Below, piece by piece: positions 9,287 to 17,855 of a stretch of 64,000 bases of DNA. A program made the translations under genes and the position numbers. Numbering within the stretch: position 1 is the stretch's first letter; each line of letters opens with the position of its first letter. Below the pieces are notes generated by a model. It searched no databases, had not been told where the DNA came from, and saw only the letters and a list, made by a program, of their open reading frames with translations. Source of the DNA: Vibrio fortis (GTDB lineage Bacteria > Pseudomonadota > Gammaproteobacteria > Enterobacterales > Vibrionaceae); contig NZ_JFFR01000002.1 of the NCBI RefSeq assembly GCF_000695685.1, positions 682,001 through 746,000 of the forward strand, in the 5' to 3' direction.

Positions 9287-10174
9287 ATGAATCATTCGCT
9301 GCCTTCCACCAAAACCTTGCTCGCCTTTCTATCTACAGCAAGGCACTTGAACTTTACCCATGCAGCTCATGAGCTAAACGTCACGCAGGGGGCTGTTAGC
9401 CGTCAGGTTTTAGCCTTCGAAGACAGCCTAGGGTGTGATCTTTTTTATCGTCATGCTCGTGGCCTATCGTTAACACCTAAAGGAGAAGAGTTGGTTCCAC
9501 TCATTCAAGCAACCATTCAACAGCTGCAATCTGCTCTTAATCAAGTATCGAGCTCTCCTTCAAAAATAAAACTCAATGCCCCGAGCTGTATTACCTCTTG
9601 GCTGCTACCCAAATTGATGTCGTTTCAACAGGCTTACCCTGAGATTGATGTAGAGCTAACATCCACTATCAAGCACGTCTTTGAGCCGAGCTTTGACCCA
9701 TTTGACGCTGTAATTACCTATGGTAAAAAACCAAACCAACACTCAATCGTCAGCCAACTGTTGTTTAACGAACAACTTGCTCCAATATGCCAATCGCAGA
9801 TTATTGTTAAAGAACACCTAACAGAGATTGATTCGAGCATCATCAAGCCACACAAACTGTCACAATACACTTGGCTGCACGCCAATAATGAGCAAAGTGA
9901 CTGGCGATTGTGGTTGGAGCATATCGGCAGCAATGAACTTTCTAGCAAAAATAACCAGCAATTCGCGACACTTGATCAGGCAATGAACGCAGCAATTCAG
10001 GGATTCGGTATTGCCATTGGTGATATCACGCTTGCAAAACAAGACATCGATTTAGGCAGATTAGTGAAAGTGAGCGAAGGCAGTGTGTTCTCAGGAAATG
10101 GTTACTTCTTGCTGCAACCTAAAAACCGCCAGAATACTTCGCTATCCACTCTGGTTGATTGGCTAGTTGACTAA
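9287..10174 (+). CDS. LysR-family regulator (GcvA-like)
   Basis: 295 residues. The N-terminal winged HTH (about 8–65: LLAFLSTARHLNFTHAAHELNVTQGAVSRQVLAFEDSLGCDLFYR) is followed by a substrate-binding domain of usual length. The residue pattern (GAVSRQV, HARGLSLTPKGEEL) is nearest to the GcvA subgroup. It is divergent from the hisC-like/binding-protein operon, the classical arrangement for a LysR protein and its target. Confidence 0.88.
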   Translation: MNHSLPSTKTLLAFLSTARHLNFTHAAHELNVTQGAVSRQVLAFEDSLGCDLFYRHARGLSLTPKGEELVPLIQATIQQLQSALNQVSSSPSKIKLNAPSCITSWLLPKLMSFQQAYPEIDVELTSTIKHVFEPSFDPFDAVITYGKKPNQHSIVSQLLFNEQLAPICQSQIIVKEHLTEIDSSIIKPHKLSQYTWLHANNEQSDWRLWLEHIGSNELSSKNNQQFATLDQAMNAAIQGFGIAIGDITLAKQDIDLGRLVKVSEGSVFSGNGYFLLQPKNRQNTSLSTLVDWLVD

Positions 10175-10529
10175 CCTTGATCGGACAGGAAGTTGATCGG
10201 ACACGAATAAACATCGAAGCCCTTTAGATACAGCATCCAGCTCGCACAGTAGTGACATTTATCAAAATGAGAATCGAGTTATTCTCAAATTGACGCATAA
10301 AATTGCCTCTCAAAATAAAACTATTCTTCTCGCAACACGTATTGTCTTGGTGAAAGCAGACGAAGCATTCTTTTAACTGAATGAAAAGGTGAAGCAAATC
10401 ATTTTTCCGCGGTGAAAAGATCTACCTTCAACACGAAATTGGCATTCGAATTGCTTTGTCATAGACAACCCAACCAATATAAAGCAGGTTGCACCTTTTC
10501 TCATTGCAGCTTGTCACGGAGGATAGGCT
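10175..10529. other. Intergenic region with small repeats
   Basis: 355 bases without a convincing gene. It holds a direct repeat of TTGATCGGACA (10177–10187 and 10193–10203, period 16) right after the LysR stop, and a palindrome TGAGAAT-6-ATTCTCA (10268–10287) that recalls Fur half-sites but has a wider spacer. CACGGAGG at about 10516 is the ribosome site of the next gene. Confidence 0.5.
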
Positions 10530-10778
10530 ATGACCTTACAAAGACATACGTATTACGGCTTGATTCACCACGGGATTAAAACACTACTAATGGATCGTAT
10601 TGGCCACTTTACTGAGCGCGAATATCACGAGTATTTGGATCTCACTACGGGTAAATCTACTTGCTTTATGATGAGTGAAGAAGAGCTCGAGCAAACACTA
10701 GATAACCTAAAAAGTGAAGGTTACTTGGAAGACATTAAACAACTTATTCCACGTTACCAAACTGCATGTACGCGGTGA
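10530..10778 (+). CDS. Conserved hypothetical protein, 82 aa
   Basis: A small soluble protein with a good ribosome-binding site (GGAGGATAGGCT before the ATG) and a terminator after it. It has no membrane segment and no motif I recognise; helix-rich, with a charged centre (MSEEELEQTLDNLKSEGYLEDI) resembling a winged-helix-like tail. Transcribed alone between the LysR gene and yciB. Function unknown. Confidence 0.7.
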   Translation: MTLQRHTYYGLIHHGIKTLLMDRIGHFTEREYHEYLDLTTGKSTCFMMSEEELEQTLDNLKSEGYLEDIKQLIPRYQTACTR

Positions 10779-10808
10779 TAAGTTCGCTCAATCAAACATT
10801 TCATTTTC

Positions 10809-10843
10809 AAGTGCTTCGGTCTATTTTGCATCGAGGCACTTTT
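10809..10843 (+). terminator. Terminator after the 82-aa gene
   Basis: AAGTGCTTCG/CGAGGCACTT stem with one wobble pair, followed by TTTT. Confidence 0.75.
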
Positions 10844-10887
10844 AGCTAGACTGAATAGAAGTATCTCAACAGGATGTTCGGTCTAAC

Positions 10888-11454
10888 ATGAAGCAAATTA
10901 TCGACTTTATCCCACTTATCATCTTCTTTGCTCTGTATAAGATGTATGACATCTACACCGCGACAGGTGCACTTATCGCAGCAACCGCCATTCAAATTGC
11001 ACTCACTTACCTACTCTACAAAAAAGTGGAGAAGGTGCAGATCATCACCTTCGCTATGGTTGCACTGTTTGGTGGTATGACGATATTCCTGCATGACGAT
11101 AACTTTATTAAGTGGAAAGTCACCATTGTCTACGCACTGTTTGCTATTGGTTTAACTGTAAGCCAACTAATGGGAAAACCGGCCATTAAGGGCATGCTTG
11201 GAAAAGAGCTCACCTTGCCTGATTCTGTATGGCGTAACATCAGTTGGGCATGGACAGCATTTTTCGTGTTATGTGCTGCTTTAAATGTCTATGTTGCCTT
11301 CAATTTATCACTCGACGTATGGGTGAATTTCAAAGTATTTGGTCTTTTGGTTGCAACCATTACATTTACTTTATTGACAGGTTTATACATCTACAAAAGC
11401 TTACCTAAAGACAAACAACAGCAGCTTTCCGGGAAAAATCGAGACGATGAGTAA
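10888..11454 (+). CDS. yciB: Septation/intracellular septum protein YciB
   Basis: 188 residues, a polytopic inner-membrane protein of the YciB family (IspZ), with the family's start [35 protein letters not shown] and VNFKVFGL motifs. Five hydrophobic segments are visible. YciB is linked to cell-envelope synthesis and division. yciA and yciI follow on the same strand, the order seen around yci genes in other gammaproteobacteria. Confidence 0.95.
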   Translation: MKQIIDFIPLIIFFALYKMYDIYTATGALIAATAIQIALTYLLYKKVEKVQIITFAMVALFGGMTIFLHDDNFIKWKVTIVYALFAIGLTVSQLMGKPAIKGMLGKELTLPDSVWRNISWAWTAFFVLCAALNVYVAFNLSLDVWVNFKVFGLLVATITFTLLTGLYIYKSLPKDKQQQLSGKNRDDE

Positions 11455-11572
11455 TGGTCGAATGAGATCTCAATCTCATTTTTTGTTACAATCTTGCACA
11501 TTATTTCGTTCACAGTGGTCACTAGGATAAACGCCGGCCACTGACTTATTGATGTTTTGGGAATCCCTTATA

Positions 11573-11968
11573 ATGAGTCACACTTCTGATGCGCCAAAAG
11601 GCCAACTTCTTCTTCGCACTCTTGCTATGCCTGCCGACACCAACGCCAATGGCGACGTCTTCGGTGGCTGGATCATGTCTCAGCTCGATTTAGCTGGCGG
11701 CATTCTAGCGAAAGAAATCTCATGCGGCCGCATCGTAACGGTATCGGTTTCAAGCATCACGTTCAAAAAGCCAGTGAAAGTGGGTGACGTGGTATGTGTT
11801 TATGGCGAATGTACCAAGATCGGTCGCACTTCAATGAGCATCGACTTGGCGGTATGGGTTAAGCCAGTTCGTGACCACGGTATCGAAGATCGCTTTATGG
11901 TCTGTGACGCAACCTTTAACTATGTTGCTATCGATTCAGAGGGCAAACCTCGCGCTATTGTGAAGTAG
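11573..11968 (+). CDS. yciA: Acyl-CoA thioesterase YciA
   Basis: Single hotdog-domain acyl-CoA thioesterase, 131 residues from the ATG at 11573 (MSHTSDAPKGQLLLRTLAMP); an in-frame ATG at 11549 would add eight unconserved residues. The motifs ANGDVFGGWIMSQLDLAGGI (catalytic Asp of the hotdog helix) and VGDVVCVYGECTKIGRTS are those of YciA, which hydrolyses short to long acyl-CoAs in the cytoplasm. Confidence 0.93.
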   Translation: MSHTSDAPKGQLLLRTLAMPADTNANGDVFGGWIMSQLDLAGGILAKEISCGRIVTVSVSSITFKKPVKVGDVVCVYGECTKIGRTSMSIDLAVWVKPVRDHGIEDRFMVCDATFNYVAIDSEGKPRAIVK

Positions 11969-12004
11969 TCCAACAACTTAATAATCCAATAGCCAATTAA
12001 TTTC

Positions 12005-12043
12005 GGGTCTTTAGAACGTTTTCTACCCAGCTTTTAAAGACCC
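12005..12043. repeat. Inverted repeat downstream of yciA
   Basis: GGGTCTTTA (12005–12013) and TAAAGACCC (12035–12043) form a 9-bp stem around a 21-base loop. There is no T-run, so it may be a transcript 3'-end structure more than a canonical terminator. Confidence 0.4.
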
Positions 12044-12172
12044 AGCCTCTTCGACGCGCATCAATTCACACTTTCTTCTTTTCCCCCCTTCCAAATACAA
12101 TTAGTTCGCGTAAATTAGTTAGATAGCTCATCGAGTCTCTTTTTTGTGAAGTATAAATAAGGATATACCAAT

Positions 12173-12469
12173 ATGTGGTACGTGATTTTCTCTCAAGACG
12201 TCGAAAACTCATTGGAAAAGCGCTTAAGCGTTCGCCCTCAACATTTAGAGCGCCTACAAACACTTCACGATGAAGGCCGTTTATTGACTGCTGGCCCAAT
12301 GCCTGCAATCGACTCAGATAACCCAGGTGAAGCTGGATTTACAGGTTCAACGGTTATTGCAGAATTTAATTCACTAGAAGAAGCGCAGGCTTGGGCAGAT
12401 GCAGACCCATATATTGAAGCTGGCGTCTATGCTAATGTAATTGTAAAACCATTTAAGAAAGTATTTTAA
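12173..12469 (+). CDS. yciI: YciI family protein
   Basis: 98 residues, dimeric ferredoxin-like alpha/beta fold of the YciI family: MWYVIFSQD start, [22 protein letters not shown] (with the conserved His and Asp of the putative active site), [12 protein letters not shown] and FKKVF end. Function in the cell is not established. AAGGAT lies before the ATG. Its stop is one base before the aspS start. Confidence 0.93.
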   Translation: MWYVIFSQDVENSLEKRLSVRPQHLERLQTLHDEGRLLTAGPMPAIDSDNPGEAGFTGSTVIAEFNSLEEAQAWADADPYIEAGVYANVIVKPFKKVF

Positions 12470-12470
12470 A

Positions 12471-12866
12471 GTGAAAAAATGGATTATCGGATCACTGGCT
12501 GCGCTCGTCCTAGCGGGTTGTAGTTCAAGTGACCAAGACAAACAACGTCAATTAGAGATGATGGCGCAACACCGTGCAGGTGTTCTATCAGCTGGCCTGC
12601 CTATCGAATACGGCCCGTTGAAAGTAATGCGTGTCTTGGCAAAGAACACCGTGATTGAAATCATGATGATCTACAACCAAGATGCCCAAGGCGCAAAACC
12701 GCTGAATCAAGTATTGAAAAGCAGCGTGAATAGCTACTGTACCAGCTCAGAGGTACGAGCCAACCTAGATATGGGCTTGGCGTACAACATCAAGATTCGC
12801 AATACGCGTGGTCAATTGATGGTTGAGCAGCTTATCAGCAAGCAAACCTGCGAAAGCGGTAGTTAG
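12471..12866 (+). CDS. aspS: Type II secretion pilotin AspS (GspS-beta) lipoprotein
   Basis: 131 residues from a GTG start one base after yciI. The lipoprotein signal ends LVLAGC, with Cys17 as the lipidated residue. The mature domain carries two further cysteines (NSYC, KQTC) as expected for the disulfide of the AspS fold. AspS was described in Vibrio cholerae (VC1703), where it targets the secretin GspD to the outer membrane and lies beside metE; the same neighbourhood here supports the call. Unlike klebsiella-type PulS/OutS it is away from the gsp operon. Confidence 0.85.
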   Translation: MKKWIIGSLAALVLAGCSSSDQDKQRQLEMMAQHRAGVLSAGLPIEYGPLKVMRVLAKNTVIEIMMIYNQDAQGAKPLNQVLKSSVNSYCTSSEVRANLDMGLAYNIKIRNTRGQLMVEQLISKQTCESGS

Positions 12867-12895
12867 TTCGAGATTCGAGCAAATGTTAATAACAG

Positions 12896-12922
12896 AAGCC
12901 TCGCGATTGCGAGGCTTTTTTA
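12896..12922. terminator. Terminator between convergent aspS and metE
   Basis: AAGCCTCGC/GCGAGGCTT stem with a four-base loop, followed by TTTTTT on the plus strand; it serves aspS and probably metE as well. Confidence 0.88.
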
Positions 12923-12969
12923 TGCAATTAAGGCTTCAGATATACACCCTTAATCTAGCTTTACTTGTC

Positions 12970-15285
12970 TTACACTTCTTCAGCTTCCCACTCTTTTCGC
13001 AATGCTTTCGTCGCTGAAACAAGGTTCGCTAATGCGGCTTCGGTTTCTTCCCAGTTACGGGTTTTGAGGCCGCAGTCTGGGTTAGCCCATAAGCGCTCTA
13101 CTGGGATTTTCTCTGCTGCCTTCTTAAGTAAGCCAACAATCCACTCCTCTGATGGAATGTTTGGCGAGTGAATATCATAAACACCAGGGCCAATCTCATT
13201 CGGATAATTGAACTCTTCAAACGCCTTGAGCAACTCCATGTTTGAGCGAGAAGTTTCAATGGTAATAACATCGGCATCTAGTGCTGCAACTGACTCGATG
13301 ATCTCATTAAATTCGCTGTAACACATGTGGGTATGAATCTGAGTTTCTGGCTTCGCGCTTGCAGCAGAGACTTTAAACGCATCCACAGCCCACTCTAAAT
13401 ACTCCGCATGATCGGCTTTCTTCAAAGGCAACCCTTCACGGATTGCAGGTTCATCAATCTGGATGATATTGATACCCGCATCTTGCAAATCTGACACTTC
13501 ATCACGCAGTGCAAACGCCAACTGGTTAGCAATCTCTTTACGGGAAATATCTTCACGAGGAAAAGTCCAACACAAGATTGTCACCGGCCCGGTTAACATG
13601 CCTTTCATCTGCTTAGAGGTCAGCGACTGGGCGTAAGTCGACCACTCAACGGTGATTGGTTTTTCTCGCTCAATATCAGCAACAACGATGGCTGGCTTCA
13701 CGCAGCGAGAGCCGTAACTTTGAACCCATCCAAACTTGGTGGTTTGAAAGCCCGCTAGGTTTTCAGCAAAGTACTCAACCATGTCATTACGTTCTGCTTC
13801 CCCGTGAACAAGCACATCAAGATCAAGCGCTTCTTGGCGTTTAACGGCATCTGCAATGTGCCCTTTTAGCGCTTGTTTGTATTCACTTTCATTCAGTTTT
13901 CCTGCGCGATAAGCACTGCGTTGAACTCGTATTTCGCCAGTTTGCGGGAAAGAGCCTATCGTTGTTGTCGGTAACAATGGTAAACCTAGTACTTCAGACT
14001 GATGAGCCGCACGCTCTGCATAAGGTGCACTTCGCTCGCCAATTGCTTTCGTTAGTGTTTTCAATCTCGCTTGAACATGTGGCTTATTCACGTGAATCGC
14101 TTGCTTACGCGCTTCAATCGGTAAGCTGTAAGTTTCACAGGCTAATATCGCTTTCTGATCGCCATCTAACGCGGCACCTAACAAGCTAACTTCTGTCACT
14201 TTTTGTTTAGCGAATGCGAACCAACTCTTCACCTCTTCAGTTAATGTCTCTTCAAGCTCTAAGTCGACTGGGCTGTGCAGTAGAGAACAAGAGCTTGCCA
14301 CCCAAAGCCGCTCTCCTAACGACTCCTTGATAGGTTGCAGCGTAGCGAGTTGCGCAGCTAAATCAGCGCGCCATACGTTACGCCCATTAATAACACCCGC
14401 CGAAAGCACCCAATCTTGAGGTAGATTTTCAACGACGTCGTTCAACTGTTGAGGAGCGGCAGCTAAATCAATATGCAGGCCGTTTACCGGGAGGTCGATA
14501 ATCTTATCTAACGTATCACTCACAGAATCAAAGTAGGTCGTTAGCAGCAGCTTTACGTCGCCCTGAATCACTTGGTAAGCAAGCTTGAATGAGTCTGCCC
14601 ATTTGGTTTCTAGCTCTAAGGCAAGAATCGGTTCATCAATCTGCACCCAGTCGACACCTAACTTCGCTAATTTGGCAAGAATTCCCTGATATGCGGTTAG
14701 CAAGCGAGGCAACAAACTCAAACGATCAAACCCCTCTTCCACTTCCTTGCCTAGGTAAAGGTATGACAATGGCCCTAGCAATACTGGTTTCACTTTATGG
14801 CCCGCTTTGATCGCTTGATTGACCTCATCAAACAGTTGCGGCCAGCTCACTTCAAAAGAATCGTATTTGCTGAACTCAGGCACAATGTAGTGGTAATTGG
14901 TGTTAAACCATTTGGTCATGTCTGATGCCGCGGCGCCATCTTGGTCATGGTTATGATTTGAACCACAGCAACTGCTCTGAGACTGGCCGCGACCAACACG
15001 GAACAGCGTATCCAAATCAGGGAAGCCTTGGTCATGACGCTTTGGCACATGACCAAGAAGCAACGTTGTAGCAAGAACATGATCGTACCAAGCGAAATCG
15101 CCAGCCGTTACAAAACTTAAATTGGCGTCCGATTGAACTTGCCAATTACGTTCGCGCAACTGACTGCCGACAGCTTTTAGCTCCGTTTGATCGATTTCCC
15201 CACGCCAATACTTTTCTAAAGCGAATTTGAGTTCTCGTTTTTCGCCAATACGTGGGTAGCCTAAAATATGAGTCGTTGTTGTCAT
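12970..15285 (-). CDS. metE: Cobalamin-independent methionine synthase MetE
   Basis: 771 residues; transfers the methyl group of 5-methyltetrahydropteroyl-triglutamate to homocysteine. The N-terminal domain begins [22 protein letters not shown]. The C-terminal barrel has [37 protein letters not shown] and the zinc ligands in HTHMCYSEF and ANPDCGLK. A His/Asp/Cys-rich insert (about residues 98–112) is slightly longer than in E. coli MetE (753 residues). Divergent from metR, the usual pair; the shared region has MetJ boxes. Confidence 0.97.
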   Translation of the reverse strand: MTTTTHILGYPRIGEKRELKFALEKYWRGEIDQTELKAVGSQLRERNWQVQSDANLSFVTAGDFAWYDHVLATTLLLGHVPKRHDQGFPDLDTLFRVGRGQSQSSCCGSNHNHDQDGAAASDMTKWFNTNYHYIVPEFSKYDSFEVSWPQLFDEVNQAIKAGHKVKPVLLGPLSYLYLGKEVEEGFDRLSLLPRLLTAYQGILAKLAKLGVDWVQIDEPILALELETKWADSFKLAYQVIQGDVKLLLTTYFDSVSDTLDKIIDLPVNGLHIDLAAAPQQLNDVVENLPQDWVLSAGVINGRNVWRADLAAQLATLQPIKESLGERLWVASSCSLLHSPVDLELEETLTEEVKSWFAFAKQKVTEVSLLGAALDGDQKAILACETYSLPIEARKQAIHVNKPHVQARLKTLTKAIGERSAPYAERAAHQSEVLGLPLLPTTTIGSFPQTGEIRVQRSAYRAGKLNESEYKQALKGHIADAVKRQEALDLDVLVHGEAERNDMVEYFAENLAGFQTTKFGWVQSYGSRCVKPAIVVADIEREKPITVEWSTYAQSLTSKQMKGMLTGPVTILCWTFPREDISRKEIANQLAFALRDEVSDLQDAGINIIQIDEPAIREGLPLKKADHAEYLEWAVDAFKVSAASAKPETQIHTHMCYSEFNEIIESVAALDADVITIETSRSNMELLKAFEEFNYPNEIGPGVYDIHSPNIPSEEWIVGLLKKAAEKIPVERLWANPDCGLKTRNWEETEAALANLVSATKALRKEWEAEEV

Positions 15286-15464
15286 GAGCCTATTCCTTAA
15301 TCACTATTTTAAATCCGGTCAGACGCTGAATAATTTCGTTAAAAGGCGTCTGGATGGCTAAACTATCTCGCCAAACGTCTTTGTGAACAATCTCCAAATA
15401 TTCAACTTGTTTATTAGAAAACCTCATGTTCATTAATTCACACATGAGAAAACCGAAAACATTT

Positions 15465-15488
15465 AGACGTCCAGATGTTTACACATCC
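15465..15488. promoter_or_regulatory. Tandem MetJ boxes in the metE–metR region
   Basis: Three adjacent 8-mers, AGACGTCC, AGATGTTT and ACACATCC, follow the met-box consensus AGACGTCT with decreasing match. They lie upstream of both metE and metR, as expected for S-adenosylmethionine-dependent repression by MetJ. TGAA/TTCA elements at about 15385–15445 are candidate MetR sites, but none is an exact TGAA-N5-TTCA. Confidence 0.65.
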
Positions 15489-15555
15489 ACAAAAACGACG
15501 TAGGGTAGTTATTAAGAAATATTGAACATCAGCTTAGGAACTATGAGGATTACTC

Positions 15556-16467
15556 ATGATAGAGCTCAAACATCTGCGAACATTGACCACATTGCGTGAT
15601 AGTGGCTCTTTAACAGCGACCGCGACATCACTGCACCTGACGCAATCTGCGTTATCGCATCAATTGAAAGATCTTGAGGCTCGCGTGGGTGGGCAGCTTT
15701 TTTTGCGTAAAACTCGCCCAGTTAAGTTCACCTCCGAGGGTGAAATACTGCTCAGACTGGCGGATGAGGTGTTACCGAAACTGGCAAAGGCGGAGAATGA
15801 ACTGGCCAGTCTTAAGGAAGATGTTAACGGCAGGCTCCATATGGCGATTGAATGCCACTCCTGTTTTCAGTGGTTAATGCCAGCACTTAAAGAGTATCAA
15901 GTGACTTGGCCAAGCGTGACCCTCGACTTCTCATCTGGCTTTGGCTTTGAGCCTTTACCTGCTTTGATGGCAGGAGAACTGGATCTAGTGATCACTTCCG
16001 ATATCCAGCCTAGATCTGAGGTTCACTATGAGCCGCTGTTCGATTTTGAGATGCGTCTGATCACGGCAATTAGCTCTCCCCTTGCTGAGAAAAAAGCAAT
16101 TCAGCCAGAAGACTTGGTCGATCTAACGATGCTCTCCTACCCAGTTCAGAAACAGCGTCTGGACGTGGTAAAACACTTTCTTCAACCAGCGGGTATCGAA
16201 CCTAAGAAATGGAAACAGGCTGACAATACATTGATGTTAGTACAAATGGTATCTGCAGGATTAGGTGTGGCAGCACTACCGAACTGGGCAATCAGTGAGT
16301 TTTCAAGACAAGGATTGATTGCTAGCAAACCGCTCGGGAAAGGGCTATCTCGTCGCCTGTTTGCAGCGGTAAGAAATTCAGACAAAGACAAACGCTACTT
16401 ACAAGCCTTCTTCAGCACTGCAAGACAACAAAGTAAGAGTCACCTCGATGGAATCAAAGTCGTCTAG
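15556..16467 (+). CDS. metR: LysR-family methionine regulator MetR
   Basis: 303 residues. The N-terminal HTH (IELKHLRTLTTLRDSGSLTATATSLHLTQSALSHQLKDLE) and the effector domain (HSCFQWLMPALKEYQVTWP) are diagnostic of MetR, which activates metE with homocysteine as co-effector. The ribosome site GAGGATTACTC precedes the ATG. Divergent from metE. Confidence 0.95.
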   Translation: MIELKHLRTLTTLRDSGSLTATATSLHLTQSALSHQLKDLEARVGGQLFLRKTRPVKFTSEGEILLRLADEVLPKLAKAENELASLKEDVNGRLHMAIECHSCFQWLMPALKEYQVTWPSVTLDFSSGFGFEPLPALMAGELDLVITSDIQPRSEVHYEPLFDFEMRLITAISSPLAEKKAIQPEDLVDLTMLSYPVQKQRLDVVKHFLQPAGIEPKKWKQADNTLMLVQMVSAGLGVAALPNWAISEFSRQGLIASKPLGKGLSRRLFAAVRNSDKDKRYLQAFFSTARQQSKSHLDGIKVV

Positions 16468-16522
16468 CTGACGTGACCTTGTTTGTTATAAAAGGTACTG
16501 TTTTAAAAATTCCAAAAACAAC

Positions 16523-16553
16523 AAAGCCACAGACTGAACATCTGTGGCTTTTT
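16523..16553. terminator. Bidirectional terminator, metR / DUF4250
   Basis: Perfect AAAGCCACAGA/TCTGTGGCTTT stem with a seven-base loop and T/A runs on both sides, between two converging genes. Confidence 0.88.
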
Positions 16554-16600
16554 AAGCTTTTTAAACTGTTACCATGTTAAACCGTTACCGCGCTATGCAG

Positions 16601-16801
16601 TTATCTCAGATAAGATTTGAATTGATTGGTCAATGGATCGTACTGGTAGCCGAGCATATCCAGTTTGCCCACCACGCTTTCGATATCCATTTCATACATG
16701 CTGACAAGCTCTTCAAAACTATCACATTCAAGACGTAACTTTTCGTTGACGATCCCTAATAGAATAATGCTATCTAGGCTTTTGACGTTGCTTAAATCCA
16801 T
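16601..16801 (-). CDS. DUF4250 domain protein, 66 aa
   Basis: A small acidic cytoplasmic protein with the DUF4250 pattern (SIILLGIVNEKLRLEC, FEELVSMYEMD, KLDMLGYQYDPLTNQF). GGAGTACGAG stands before the ATG. The family is small, helical and of unknown function. Transcribed alone. Confidence 0.8.
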   Translation of the reverse strand: MDLSNVKSLDSIILLGIVNEKLRLECDSFEELVSMYEMDIESVVGKLDMLGYQYDPLTNQFKSYLR

Positions 16802-16928
16802 CTCGTACTCCTTACGAACACATCGACTGATTTAAGTTTAGAACGACAATGGTAAACCCGCTTATTAACAGATCACATTTCTCGCTCAATCAAAGAACAA
16901 TTCGCAACTTTCTAAAGTTCATAAATTG

Positions 16929-17609
16929 CTAAAGCGCCCAGATTGGCTCTAAGCCCACAACCGACGCGATCAGCATCAGCAAGGCAACAGCAAGCTGGAT
17001 TTTTTCAGGTGTTTTCGCGAACAACAGATGCCAACACCAGACCACAATCGATGAAATCAACAGGGCAAAGCTGAACAGTAGCGAAGGCACCATAGGTTCC
17101 AATACTGCTTCAGAAAGCGAGTAGACGCCAAGCACAGTAGCCAGCACCACCAGCATACCGCTCAAGATACCAGCAACCGGCAAAATACGATGGAATGCCT
17201 GAAGGCGCGTTCGTGCAATCGTCAGCAATAGATGAGAGAAGGCGCTACCTAGTAGAACGGTAAGAAGCAGAGATGAGATTAGACCAACTAGAGTTGCCTT
17301 TTCGCTCGCTTGAATACCCACATAAGAGAGTGCCAAACCACAAGCCAGATACATCACCCAGATAGGGCCAGCATCACGAGTCTTGTTAGTCTGAACTTGA
17401 GAGAAGAAATAGAAGATGGCAAATACCACTAAGAAAGCTTCGACCTTAAGTGATGCAACCGCCAACCAGAGTACGCCGATTGCTGGCAATACCTTATGAA
17501 TACGACCACGCTGGCCTGGGCAGATATCCCCTTTCACTAAGATCAGCGTAAGGACGAGTTGTGCACCCAATAACATAGGCGCAAGTTGAAGTAATACAGA
17601 TTCGATCAT
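16929..17609 (-). CDS. Hypothetical polytopic membrane protein
   Basis: 226 residues with about seven hydrophobic helices and few charged residues; a Cys-containing loop follows helix 1 (VKGDICPGQRG). I recognise no family motif. The coding quality is good and the spacing from neighbours suggests a single-gene transcript. Function unknown. Confidence 0.75.
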   Translation of the reverse strand: MIESVLLQLAPMLLGAQLVLTLILVKGDICPGQRGRIHKVLPAIGVLWLAVASLKVEAFLVVFAIFYFFSQVQTNKTRDAGPIWVMYLACGLALSYVGIQASEKATLVGLISSLLLTVLLGSAFSHLLLTIARTRLQAFHRILPVAGILSGMLVVLATVLGVYSLSEAVLEPMVPSLLFSFALLISSIVVWCWHLLFAKTPEKIQLAVALLMLIASVVGLEPIWAL

Positions 17610-17855
17610 TGGGATCTACTTATATGGACTTATTTTCGCAGAATGATATCAAAAACTGCTTGGAACACTAATCAAAATCATCAATTTGCTCACTGTCTCG
17701 TATCCTTGGTCTATGCTCTTTCCAAGAATCTCCTCTCGACATAGCGATACATAGCTTATTGAGGGAAAGACACTAGAACTATCAGGGGCATGTTCTACTG
17801 GCTAGTCAGGGCGCATGCCGCTATAATTCCCGCCTCAAAAATCAGAGGTCGAAAT

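Noticed and set aside
12066..12308. 80-aa minus-strand ORF antisense to yciI
   Set aside because: It overlaps the clear YciI frame and has no family resemblance.
16182..16391. Minus-strand ORF within metR
   Set aside because: Shadow of the metR coding frame.
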